Below, in pieces: positions 33,984-42,327 of a stretch of 64,000 bases of DNA. Position numbers and translations under genes: made by a program. How positions within the stretch are numbered: the stretch's first letter is position 1; the number at the start of each line of letters is the position of its first letter. Where the stretch lies: assembly GCA_963696585.1 (NCBI GenBank), contig CAVOKW010000034.1, forward strand, positions 1 through 64,000, in the 5' to 3' direction. The notes below the pieces were generated by a model. The model saw nothing but the letters and a program-made list of their open reading frames with translations. It ran no database searches and was not told the DNA's origin. The stretch is from Parvibaculum sp963696585. Its GTDB lineage: Bacteria > Pseudomonadota > Alphaproteobacteria > Parvibaculales > Parvibaculaceae.

Positions 33984-35558
33984 ATGGATGAGGCGGGGTT
34001 GTCCCTGCGGAATGACTATATCAGGACGTGCGCGATGGATCTGGGCAAATCAGTGCTAGTGGCCCGGCGACTCTGGCTCGAAGGGTGGAAATCCCCGGCA
34101 AGCCAATCCGGAACGTTGTCCGAGACATTATTTGAACGCTTCGAAAAGCTGCTGAGCGGGGGAATGGTGCCCAATGGTGCGGCCCGGCTTGAGCAGCTTC
34201 GCATTCTGGCAGACGGCCAGGGCATCAAACCACCTTATGCCTTCCCCATCTTGATCGGCCTCTTTGCCCTCGCCTTCGTCTCAAAGACCTCTCCCTTCTA
34301 TTTGATGGTTCCGGTCATCGCGAATTTCTTCACCTGTTGGCTCAACCGACGCCTGATCGCGCAATTCAGAATGGCCAAACCGGAAGCAGAAAGCTCCCTC
34401 GATTGGGCGCGCCGCTTCACCTGGGTCTGCTTTGTCTATTCCTGCGGCGTTGCCAGCATGGGTTATTTTTTCTGGATCCCCGGCGATACGCAGAGCCAGA
34501 CGGTCGTTCTGGCCGCGCTCGTGATCTCCCTTGCCACTGGCGTGCTGGTGACTGGCAGCTATATGCCGGCGCTGGCCCTTACCATTCTTCCCATTCTTGT
34601 CATCATCGTTACGGCGATGGCGAGCTATGCCGATCTGTTTCACTCGATCATCATCCTGGTCGTGGTCATGCTGGTGGGACTTTTGTCTCAACTGGCACAT
34701 CGCGGGCTCAAGGCGGTTCTCAGCGCCTCATCATTGCGCGAAGACAAGAACCAATTGATTGAGCAACTGTTCCGCGCCAAGCGCGACTCCGACGTGGCGC
34801 GATCAAGGGCGGAAGAAGCCAATCGGGCAAAATCCAATTTCCTGGCCAATATGAGCCATGAGCTGCGCACGCCGCTCAATGCGATTATCGGCTTTTCGGA
34901 AGTGATGGGCAGCGAGATATTCGGGCCCCATGCCAATCCATCGTACAAGGAGTATTCAGAAGACATTCATCGCTCCGGCCAGCATCTTCTTGGCCTCATC
35001 AATGACATTCTGGATCTCTCGCGTATCGAGGCAGGTCGCTATCAGATCACCGAAGAGTTGGTGGATATTGTGGGCGCTGCGGAAGACAGCCGCCGCATTC
35101 TCGACATACGCGCCCAAGGCCAGCGCATCACGATCACGACTGAGTTTGCCGAGAACCTGCCCATGGTCTTTGGCGATGCGCGTGCGCTGCGTCAGACATG
35201 GATCAATCTCTTGACCAATGCGGTCAAGTTCTCACCACCCGGATCAACCGTGAAGATGCTGGCGCATATGGACAAGAATGGCAGTCTGCGCTTTGGCGTT
35301 CATGACGAAGGCCCCGGCATTGCAGACCATGAAATCGAGAAGGTCATGGAGGCCTTCACGCAGGGCGCGACGGGCATGTCACAACCTGGCAAGGGTTCAG
35401 GACTTGGCCTCTCCATCGTGCGCGGGCTGATCAGTGTGCATGATGGCAAGTTCGAGCTGAAAAGCGTTCTGGGCAAAGGCACGCAGGCCGAGGCTGTCAT
35501 TCCGGCTGACCGACTTCGCTGGCCCGATGAACCCGCGGCTTTGCGCGATGCCGTATGA
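33984..35558 (+). CDS. Membrane sensor histidine kinase
   Basis: Two-component sensor of 524 residues (ATG 33984; an ATG at 34035 is possible). The N-terminal third has about five to six hydrophobic segments (for example LIGLFALAFVSKTS, TVVLAALVISLATGVLVTG, SIIILVVVMLVGLLSQ). A linker helix leads to HisKA with the phosphorylated His292 in ANMSHELRTPLNAIIGFSE, then HATPase_c with N-box NLLTNAVKFSPPG, DEGPGI and GKGSGLGLSIVRGL. No receiver domain and no response regulator neighbour, so it is an orphan kinase. Its HisKA region is nearly identical to that of the kinase at 60.8 kb. Confidence 0.9.
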   Translation: MDEAGLSLRNDYIRTCAMDLGKSVLVARRLWLEGWKSPASQSGTLSETLFERFEKLLSGGMVPNGAARLEQLRILADGQGIKPPYAFPILIGLFALAFVSKTSPFYLMVPVIANFFTCWLNRRLIAQFRMAKPEAESSLDWARRFTWVCFVYSCGVASMGYFFWIPGDTQSQTVVLAALVISLATGVLVTGSYMPALALTILPILVIIVTAMASYADLFHSIIILVVVMLVGLLSQLAHRGLKAVLSASSLREDKNQLIEQLFRAKRDSDVARSRAEEANRAKSNFLANMSHELRTPLNAIIGFSEVMGSEIFGPHANPSYKEYSEDIHRSGQHLLGLINDILDLSRIEAGRYQITEELVDIVGAAEDSRRILDIRAQGQRITITTEFAENLPMVFGDARALRQTWINLLTNAVKFSPPGSTVKMLAHMDKNGSLRFGVHDEGPGIADHEIEKVMEAFTQGATGMSQPGKGSGLGLSIVRGLISVHDGKFELKSVLGKGTQAEAVIPADRLRWPDEPAALRDAV

Positions 35559-35559
35559 A

Positions 35560-35590
35560 AAAACCGCGAAGCTGTTCAAGCCCCGCGGTT
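35560..35590 (-). terminator. Intrinsic terminator of the acyl-CoA dehydrogenase pair
   Basis: On the minus strand AACCGCG and CGCGGTT form a stem with a 15-base loop, followed by TTTT. It lies just after the stop of the gene at 35619 and also near the end of the convergent sensor kinase gene. Confidence 0.75.
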
Positions 35591-35618
35591 CCATCATCTT
35601 AAAGCCAAACCTTCAGGC

Positions 35619-36749
35619 TCAGGCGGCCTGCGAATAGCGCTTGAGCTGGTGGTCGATATTGCCGAACTGGGTGTCGATCATGGTGAGGCGCTTGAAGTAG
35701 TGACCAACGCTGAGTTCGTCGGTCATGCCCATGCCGCCATGAAGCTGCACGGCCTGCTGACCAATGAAGCGACCGGCCTTGCCGATCTGCACCTTGGCAC
35801 CCGCAGCGGCCTTGGCGCGTTCGGTCTCGCCTTCGGTGAGCTTGAGGTTGACCATGTAGGTCATGGAAACCGACTGCTCATAGGCCATGAACATGTCGAC
35901 CATGCGATGCTGAAGCACCTGGAACTTGCCGATTGCGACGCCGAACTGCTTGCGCGTCTTGCAATATTCAACAGTTGCAGCATTGAGTTCCTTCATGCCG
36001 CCAATGGCTTCGGCGCAGAGCGCGGCGATGGCCTGATCGGTGACTTTTTCGACGAGCGGCAGGCCCTTGCCTTCCGCGCCGATGAGGGCGTCGGCACCGA
36101 GCTTCACATTCTCGAAGGTTATTTCGGAAGCGCGGCGACCATCAACGGTTGGGTAGTCACGCGTCGAGACGCCGGGGGCGGACTTGTCGACGATGAAGAC
36201 CGAGACGCCATCACGATCACGCTGGCCGCCCGACGTGCGCGCCGTGACGATGAGCTTCTGTGCCCAGGGCGCCGCGATCACAACGCATTTGAAGCCATTG
36301 AGGACATAGCCTGCGCCGTCCTTCTTCGCCGTGGTGACGAGATCGGCGAGGTTGTAGCGGCCCTGCGGCTCGGCATAGGCGAAAGCCCAGACGGTTTCGC
36401 CGCCGATAATGCCGGGGATCAGCTCTTCCTGCTGCGCGGCCGATCCGCCTTCGCGCAGGAAGCCACCCGCGATCACGACCGTTTCAACGAAAGGCTCGAC
36501 GACAAGGTGACGACCGAACTCTTCCATGATGATCATGGTTTCGATGGCGCCGCCGCCGAGGCCGCCAAGCTCTTCCGGGAAGGGGGCGGCCAGAAGGCCA
36601 AGCTCGGCGAACTGCGCCCAATAGTCGGGACGCCAGCCTTCCGCCGACTTCACGATCTTGCGCCGCGTGTCGAAGTCATATTTGTCGGCGAGCAAGCTCT
36701 GCACCGTGTTGCGAAGCAGGGTCTGCTCTTCTGTGAAGGAGAAATCCAT
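35619..36749 (-). CDS. Acyl-CoA dehydrogenase, second member of a pair
   Basis: FAD-binding acyl-CoA dehydrogenase family protein, 376 residues, beginning MDFSFTEEQTLLRNTVQSLL. Marks: LGLLAAPFPEELGG, FAYAEPQGRYNLADL, FENVKLGADALIG and LHGGMGMTDELSVGHYFKRL. It ends soon after that block, so the region that carries YEGT and the catalytic Glu in classical enzymes is absent. It follows the dehydrogenase at 36801 by 51 bases on the same strand. Such pairs in sterol and bile-acid degraders form mixed oligomers with one catalytic subunit; that is inferred here. Confidence 0.88.
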   Translation of the reverse strand: MDFSFTEEQTLLRNTVQSLLADKYDFDTRRKIVKSAEGWRPDYWAQFAELGLLAAPFPEELGGLGGGAIETMIIMEEFGRHLVVEPFVETVVIAGGFLREGGSAAQQEELIPGIIGGETVWAFAYAEPQGRYNLADLVTTAKKDGAGYVLNGFKCVVIAAPWAQKLIVTARTSGGQRDRDGVSVFIVDKSAPGVSTRDYPTVDGRRASEITFENVKLGADALIGAEGKGLPLVEKVTDQAIAALCAEAIGGMKELNAATVEYCKTRKQFGVAIGKFQVLQHRMVDMFMAYEQSVSMTYMVNLKLTEGETERAKAAAGAKVQIGKAGRFIGQQAVQLHGGMGMTDELSVGHYFKRLTMIDTQFGNIDHQLKRYSQAA

Positions 36750-36800
36750 CTTGTGCTCTTCCCTTTGAATATTCTGTACTTGATTTGCAAGGCGGCAAGG

Positions 36801-37994
36801 TCAGAGACCCAGAACCATTTTTGCGATGATGTTAGCCTGAATCTCGTTTGATCCGCCATAGATCGATGTTTTGCGCATGTTGAAATAACTCTGCGCCACG
36901 CCGGGGGCATAGTCAGGACCGGCGAGGAAATCATTGCCATTGGCCGCTTCACCAAGCGGCGTCTGCACAAAGCCATAATTGCCGACAGCTTCCAGCGTCA
37001 GTTCGGTGATGCGCTGCTGGATTTCCGTGCCCTTGACCTTGAGGATCGAGGCTTCCGGCCCCGGCCCACGGCCATGGCTTTCGGCGGCGAGCGTGCGCAG
37101 CTCGGTCACTTCGAGTGCTGTCAGGTCGATTTCAAGCTCGGCCACCTTGCGCGAGAAGGTGTCGGTTTTCATCAGGGGCGCACCATCGACAAGCTCCGCA
37201 CCGGCAATCGACTTCAGGCGTTCAATGGCTTTCTTGGAGCGGGCGACACCCGCAATGCCGGAACGCTCGTTGCCAAGCAGGAACTTGGCATAGGTCCAGC
37301 CCTTGTTTTCTTCGCCGATCAGATTTTCGGCAGGCACCTTGACGTCTTCGAGGAAGACTTCATTCACTTCATGCGCGCCATCCATGGTGATGATCGGACG
37401 CACCGTGATGCCCGGTGTCTTCATGTCGATCAGCAGGAAGGAAATGCCTTCCTGCGATTTGGCGTTGGCGTCGGTGCGCACGAGGCAGAACATCCAGTCA
37501 GCGTGCTGGGCAAGTGTTGTCCAGATCTTGTGACCATTGACAATGTAGTGATCGCCGTCGCGCACGGCGCGCGTCTTGAGGCTCGCGAGATCGGAACCGG
37601 CACCCGGCTCGGAATAGCCCTGACACCACCAATCATCGCCCGACAGGATGCGCGGCAGGAACTTCGCTTTCTGCGCTTCGTTGCCGAAGGAATAGATGAC
37701 CGGGCCGACCATGGCGAGGCCGAAAGGCAGCAAAGGCGTGGTCTCGGCCTGGGCACAGGCTTCATTCCAGATGAAGCGCTGCGTGATGGTCCATTCGCAG
37801 CCGCCATACTGCTTGGGCCAATGCGGCGCAACCCAGCCCTTGCGATAGAGGACACGATGCCAGGCGAGAATCTCCTGCTTGGTCATTTCGCTGCGCTGGC
37901 GCTTGTCCCGCAATTCAGCCGGATAATTCTCGGCAATGAAGCTCTTTACTTCATCGCGAAAGGCCAGATCGTCTGGCGAGAAACTCATATCCAT
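36801..37994 (-). CDS. Acyl-CoA dehydrogenase, first member of a pair
   Basis: 397-residue acyl-CoA dehydrogenase family protein: start MDMSFSPDDLAFRDEVKSFI, WPKQYGGCEWTITQRFIWNE, QGYSEPGAGSDLASLKT, NGHKIWTTLAQHADWMFCL, FLEDVKVPAENLIG, and the C-terminal YGGSNEIQANIIAK. In the classical enzyme the second residue of that last block is the catalytic Glu (YEGT); here it is Gly380. This matches the FadE subtype that works on bulky CoA esters as part of an unlike-subunit complex. Upstream gene of the pair with 35619-36749. Confidence 0.9.
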   Translation of the reverse strand: MDMSFSPDDLAFRDEVKSFIAENYPAELRDKRQRSEMTKQEILAWHRVLYRKGWVAPHWPKQYGGCEWTITQRFIWNEACAQAETTPLLPFGLAMVGPVIYSFGNEAQKAKFLPRILSGDDWWCQGYSEPGAGSDLASLKTRAVRDGDHYIVNGHKIWTTLAQHADWMFCLVRTDANAKSQEGISFLLIDMKTPGITVRPIITMDGAHEVNEVFLEDVKVPAENLIGEENKGWTYAKFLLGNERSGIAGVARSKKAIERLKSIAGAELVDGAPLMKTDTFSRKVAELEIDLTALEVTELRTLAAESHGRGPGPEASILKVKGTEIQQRITELTLEAVGNYGFVQTPLGEAANGNDFLAGPDYAPGVAQSYFNMRKTSIYGGSNEIQANIIAKMVLGL

Positions 37995-38200
37995 CGGTTA
38001 TCCTCCAATGCGGCTGGCGCGGGGACCAACAGTCTCCACGTCCTGACCGAACTTTTTGCTGGTCGGGCGGCTGATACCGCGCAGCTCCCGTTCTTTTGCT
38101 GGGATGATAGTCGCGCGCCCGCACGTTGCAAGGGCAAGGCTTGCAAAAGACGAACGGCGCTCTGTTCAGGAATGAACCAGAGTCCATAGAACAAGTGTGT

Positions 38201-39634
38201 CTAGAGCGAGTTCAGAAAGGCAATGAGGCGCGCCCGATCCGCCTTATCGAGCAACCGGTAGCGCTCCCGGCTCGCCTCGCCCTCGCCGCCATGCCAGAGA
38301 ATGGCCTCTTCCAACCCTTGCGCCCGGCCATCATGCAGATAGCGGGCGTGACCATTGACCACAGGGACCAGGCCCAGACCCCAAAGCGGCGCGGTGCGCC
38401 ATTCGCGGCCATTGGCGAGAAAATCGGGGCGCCCATCGGCCAACCCCTCGCCCATGTCATGCAGCAGGAGGTCGGTATAGGGGTGGAAGGTCTGATTGGC
38501 GAGCGAGGGAACATCCGTCTTTTCACCTGTCCGAAGGGTTGGCGCATGGCAGGAAGCGCAGCCCAGATCGGCAAATATCCGGCTGCCCGCCACGACATCG
38601 GGCGCATGGGCCTGACGGCGGTCGGGCACGGCGAGAACGCGGGTGTAGAGCGTCAGCTTATCGAGGAAGGCATCCGAAAGATCGTTTTCCTTGCTGCGAA
38701 TGGACGTGAGGCAGGCGTTTTGCGCCTGGGTGCAATTTTCGGCCGGATGCGGGCTGCTGGTCAGACCCATATCGCCGAGCGCGGCGTCAGCATCCTGCTT
38801 GCGCAGACTGGGCTGATTGGCTTTCCAGCCGAAGCGGCCCAGCTCGGCCCTGCCTGTGGCCGGGTCGAAGACAAGATTGGGTCGGCCAGATATGCCGTCA
38901 TGATTTTTATCTTCGGAATCGGCAAGCGCGCGTATGTCGCTCTCCGGCACGGCTTCCAGGAGGCCGAGGCCAAAGGTTGCGGGCGCAACGCGGGGCGAGG
39001 TCAGCACCTCCTTGCCAAGTGGGCCATAGGCGGTGTCGCTGAATGTCACCACCGGCTTTTTCAATGTGTAGGGCGTGCCATCCGCGAAGCTGCCAGGATA
39101 TGATTGCCATGTGATGTTGACGCGGGCTTCGGGTTTGACGCCAGGAATGGCGCGGTCGCTGATCTGGTCGCCATAGGCTGGATGGGGCTTGGGACCACCA
39201 TGCGCGCCTTCGCCCGGCAGTGAAATACGCACCAGCATTGAATCCATGGCCGTTTCATCGCCCAAAGGCGGACGCCCGCGTCCGTCTCGCGTGTGACATC
39301 CTGAGCAGGACACCCGATTGAACATGGGACCGAGACCATCAAAGGCGGCGACGGAACCCGGCGCAATCGTCCAATTGGTATTGAAGATGCGATTGCCGAA
39401 AAAGAAATCACGACGCTCGGCATGGGTGATCTTCGGCCCGCTCTGGGCAAAGGCCATGCGATTTTCCAGACGCGTCGTAAAGTCGCCGCCGGGACGGGCA
39501 TCGGGCGATGGCATGACAACCGGCGCCAGCACGGCGGCAGCCTCAACAGCGGAAACCAGATGCCAAGATGCGGCACCTGTCAAAACAAGTGCCGCACCAA
39601 AGCCCGCGCCGAGTTTCGGCGAGATCATTCTCAT
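38201..39634 (-). CDS. Di-haem cytochrome c-type oxidoreductase (DUF1111 / DHOR family)
   Basis: Exported c-type cytochrome of 477 residues related to di-haem peroxidases. An N-terminal signal segment (GFGAALVLTGAASWHLVSA) is followed by two haem-binding motifs, CSGCH at 110-114 and CASCH at 359-363, with DGRGRPP after the first, as in the family once called thiol oxidoreductases. It starts six bases after the imelysin gene, so the two form an operon. Imelysin plus DHOR is a recurring pair linked to iron use; the exact reaction is not known. Confidence 0.9.
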   Translation of the reverse strand: MRMISPKLGAGFGAALVLTGAASWHLVSAVEAAAVLAPVVMPSPDARPGGDFTTRLENRMAFAQSGPKITHAERRDFFFGNRIFNTNWTIAPGSVAAFDGLGPMFNRVSCSGCHTRDGRGRPPLGDETAMDSMLVRISLPGEGAHGGPKPHPAYGDQISDRAIPGVKPEARVNITWQSYPGSFADGTPYTLKKPVVTFSDTAYGPLGKEVLTSPRVAPATFGLGLLEAVPESDIRALADSEDKNHDGISGRPNLVFDPATGRAELGRFGWKANQPSLRKQDADAALGDMGLTSSPHPAENCTQAQNACLTSIRSKENDLSDAFLDKLTLYTRVLAVPDRRQAHAPDVVAGSRIFADLGCASCHAPTLRTGEKTDVPSLANQTFHPYTDLLLHDMGEGLADGRPDFLANGREWRTAPLWGLGLVPVVNGHARYLHDGRAQGLEEAILWHGGEGEASRERYRLLDKADRARLIAFLNSL

Positions 39635-39640
39635 TATCAG

Positions 39641-40894
39641 TTACTCACTTGAGACATCAATCTTGAGGCCAAGTTTCTTGCCAAGGCTCTGAAACAAATC
39701 GGCCTGCTCTGCAAGCAAGAGGACGGCCTTTTCCATCTTGGCGCGTTGCGGGCTGCCCCTGGGTGTGGCGAGCAGGCGATCTATCGGGCCGGGAATGGCG
39801 TCGATGGCCGCGGTGGTCTCGTTGATCCTGGCCGTCAGTTTCTTTTCAAGTTCCGGATCGACACGGCTGGCCAGTCCCTGCAGGCCGGCGAACTTTTCAT
39901 CCCCTGACACGCCAAACCAGATATTGGCGATACCCTGCTGGTCGTTCACGAAATCAGCCTTGGTGTTGTCGGAGAAGCAGGACTGCTCGTCTTCCTGATC
40001 GCCGCTATCAAGCGCGACGGACATGCGCTCCGAGGCAAGCTCGAAACCCGAGAGCACGGCCATGCCCGTGAGGATGCGGCCAAGCGCCTCTTTCTGATCA
40101 AGCTCAAGGAAACTCTGGACATAGACCTTGGGCAAGCGCGTATCCCATTGCGCCGAAAGCCAGACAAGATCATCGACCAGCATTTCCGTGACCGTGTGAA
40201 GATACTGAGCGCGACGGGCGTGAACGGGATCGCCGGGCGCATAGTCGCTGGCTGGACGGGCACCTGGACCATCGGCGCTCAGATCCTGGCCCCAGAGCAG
40301 AAACTCGATGGCGTGCCAGCCCGTTGTGACATCCGATTCGTCCGTCTGCTGATCATGCGACCTGATGCTGTCCGGCGTGATCTCGACACTCATATCATTG
40401 ACGAGTCCGGCCTTGTCGTTGCCCTGAACGTAGTCGATGAAGGCTTCATTGAGCGGCCAGGCGTTCAGGCGGCCTTCCGGGCCTTCCTTGCCCGTGGCGG
40501 GGTCGGAAAAATCAATCGGGCCCTGATAGAAGCGGAAGGCTTCGGTTTGCAGATAGGCGGGACGCGCTGCAAGCCAGGCCTTGCGGGCCGCAGCGAGATT
40601 GGCTTCGGTCGGATTGGCGAGAAAGGCGCTGATCGCGGTCTGCATGAGGCGCGCATCAGCCGCCGCGCGCTCATAAGTCGTGTGCACAAGCGCGGCATAG
40701 GCCGTGATTTCGCGGGTCGCACCATAAGAGGGGGTCGCACCCGCTTCGAGTGCAAAGCTCGCGGGTATGCCGCCGGGAGCTGATGCCAGCGCCTGTGATG
40801 CCAGGCCCGCTGTCAGGCTGCCGACGAAAGTCAGGCCGATAAGGCCAGCCCGTAATTTATGTCCTGTCGTCACGCTATTCCCCTGCGACTTCAT
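39641..40894 (-). CDS. Imelysin family iron-regulated protein (M75-like)
   Basis: Periplasmic or outer-membrane-associated protein of the imelysin/IrpA group, 417 residues. Signal peptide around residues 14-38 (LRAGLIGLTFVGSLTAGLASQALA). The family's signature GxHxxE is seen as GWHAIEFLLWGQD (from residue 192), and the C-terminal half repeats the helical-bundle pattern. These proteins are induced by iron limitation in several bacteria and are thought to help iron uptake; a protease role is doubtful. The 17-bp palindrome at 40968-40984, 74 bases upstream, is a good candidate control site. First gene of the operon with the DHOR protein. Confidence 0.92.
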   Translation of the reverse strand: MKSQGNSVTTGHKLRAGLIGLTFVGSLTAGLASQALASAPGGIPASFALEAGATPSYGATREITAYAALVHTTYERAAADARLMQTAISAFLANPTEANLAAARKAWLAARPAYLQTEAFRFYQGPIDFSDPATGKEGPEGRLNAWPLNEAFIDYVQGNDKAGLVNDMSVEITPDSIRSHDQQTDESDVTTGWHAIEFLLWGQDLSADGPGARPASDYAPGDPVHARRAQYLHTVTEMLVDDLVWLSAQWDTRLPKVYVQSFLELDQKEALGRILTGMAVLSGFELASERMSVALDSGDQEDEQSCFSDNTKADFVNDQQGIANIWFGVSGDEKFAGLQGLASRVDPELEKKLTARINETTAAIDAIPGPIDRLLATPRGSPQRAKMEKAVLLLAEQADLFQSLGKKLGLKIDVSSE

Positions 40895-40967
40895 CCCAAC
40901 GTGTCAAAGCACCCGGCTTTGTTGCGAGTGATTATTAGAAGCGCGCGTTAAAGGGGTCAAGCAATTT

Positions 40968-40984
40968 TTGAGATTCATTCTCAA
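40968..40984. promoter_or_regulatory. Irr/Fur-like iron-response palindrome
   Basis: TTGAGATTCATTCTCAA is a 6-5-6 inverted repeat close to the alphaproteobacterial iron-control element recognised by Irr or Fur-type regulators (consensus from memory: TTTAGAA-TnAT-TTCTAAA). It lies upstream of the imelysin start and overlaps the last codons of cobT. Binding is inferred. Confidence 0.55.
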
Positions 40985-41976
40985 TTCTTGTCGATCTGTT
41001 CCCGGGTCGCCATGCCGGCATGGGTGGCGAGGGCTGATCTGAGCAGACTGATCGCCAAAGCGGCCCCCGCCCCCTCGTCCAGCGTGATGCCCAGATCCAG
41101 CAATGGCACCTTGCCGAGATGGGCGAGCAGACGGTCATGAGCCGGGCTGCCGTTGCGATGGGCGGCAATGCAATGATCGAGCGCATCGGCCCGCACGGCC
41201 TGAAGCGCGGCGGCGGCGGCGCAAGCGACCATGCCATCAAGCACGACGGGGATGCGCTGATAGCGGGCGGCGAGAATGGCCCCGGCAATGGCGGCGAACT
41301 CGCGTCCACCCAGCGCGCGCAGGATTTCGAGCGGCTGACCACGCGTGTTGGCATGGGTGACGCGTGCTGTCTCGACAGCTTCAATGCGCTTTGCCCCGTC
41401 GATCCAGTCAGACGCGGCACCGCCGATGAGTGCACAAGCCAGCGCTGCGGCCACCACATCGCTGCCGATACCCGCCGCGCCGACACAAAGAAGATCCGTG
41501 CCGCCGGCAATGGATTCCATGCCAAAAGCCATTGTGGCGGCGCATCCGGCCTCGCTCAGGGCGGCTTCGACACAAATGTCCGGGGTCGGATAATCAAGCG
41601 CGAGATCGAAAACCTTCAAACCGGCTTCGGCGCCCAGCGCGATCTGATTGACCGCCGCGCCGCCCGCCGCAAAGGTCTCGACCATTTTCTGCGTGTCGGC
41701 CATCATGCCTGATGAAAGGCCCCGCGCGGCGATGCCATGATTGGCGGCAAAAATCGCAATCAGCGGTCGCGTGATCCGGGGTTGGGCTTCGCCGCGCCAG
41801 GCCGCCATCCATTCGGCGAGGTCAGCCAGACGGCCAAGGCTGCCGCCCATGACGCCAAGATCGGCACTGCGGGCGCGGGCTTCGCTCAGAGCCTCGTCAT
41901 CAGCCGGGGGAATGGCCGCAATCAGATTGCGGATATCATCGAAGGGCAGGCCTGTGGGGGGGGCGGAAAGGGACAA
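40981..41976 (-). CDS. cobT: Nicotinate-nucleotide-dimethylbenzimidazole phosphoribosyltransferase
   Basis: Makes alpha-ribazole phosphate for the lower ligand of cobalamin. 331 residues, ATG at 41976. Visible family text: GSLGRLADLAEWMAAWRG, IFAANHGIAARGLS, GAAGIGSDVVAAAL and the catalytic Glu in DLGITLDEGAGAALAISLL. The rest matches CobT in order. No adjacent cob genes except cobA 3.7 kb away; no cobalamin riboswitch was recognised upstream. The end of this gene carries the iron-response palindrome for the next operon. Confidence 0.95.
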   Translation of the reverse strand: MSLSAPPTGLPFDDIRNLIAAIPPADDEALSEARARSADLGVMGGSLGRLADLAEWMAAWRGEAQPRITRPLIAIFAANHGIAARGLSSGMMADTQKMVETFAAGGAAVNQIALGAEAGLKVFDLALDYPTPDICVEAALSEAGCAATMAFGMESIAGGTDLLCVGAAGIGSDVVAAALACALIGGAASDWIDGAKRIEAVETARVTHANTRGQPLEILRALGGREFAAIAGAILAARYQRIPVVLDGMVACAAAAALQAVRADALDHCIAAHRNGSPAHDRLLAHLGKVPLLDLGITLDEGAGAALAISLLRSALATHAGMATREQIDKN

Positions 41977-42090
41977 GGGCGAAAACCTGTGCTAGAGACG
42001 AGAAATGCGGCCTTGCTATAGCGCCTTCGGGCGCGAAGCGAAACAGCCCGTCACGACAGTTCAACACCTGCAAGAACCCGCGGATAAGCG

Positions 42091-42327
42091 ATGTCGAACG
42101 AGAAAGCCATTTCAAGTCCCTGCATCAATGTCTGCGCGGTGAGCGGCAAGACAGGGATTTGCGTGGGTTGCGGGCGGAGCCTGAAGGAAATCGGCGGCTG
42201 GAGCCGCATGAGCGAAGACGAACGCCGCGACATCATGTCCGCCCTGCCCGCTCGCATCGCGGCAATGGGCGAGCAGGCAACCGCGCCCGAGGTGGCTCTG
42301 GCCAAAATCGACGCGGTGCTTTCCTGA
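42091..42327 (+). CDS. DUF1289 family protein
   Basis: A 78-residue cysteine-containing protein: SSPCINVCAVSGKTGICVGCGRSLKEIGGW, of which the four Cys in the CxxxC...CxxC layout are the family hallmark (probably a metal or Fe-S site), then a short helical tail beginning MSEDERRDIM. Function unknown; common in Proteobacteria as a stand-alone gene or fused to other domains. Its stop overlaps the transporter start (TGATG). Confidence 0.9.
   Translation: MSNEKAISSPCINVCAVSGKTGICVGCGRSLKEIGGWSRMSEDERRDIMSALPARIAAMGEQATAPEVALAKIDAVLS

Noticed and set aside
41977..42090. Cobalamin riboswitch upstream of cobT
   Set aside because: Only a small GCGCC-TTCG-GGCGC hairpin is present; the conserved B12-box is not seen. 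The same holds for the region upstream of cobA.
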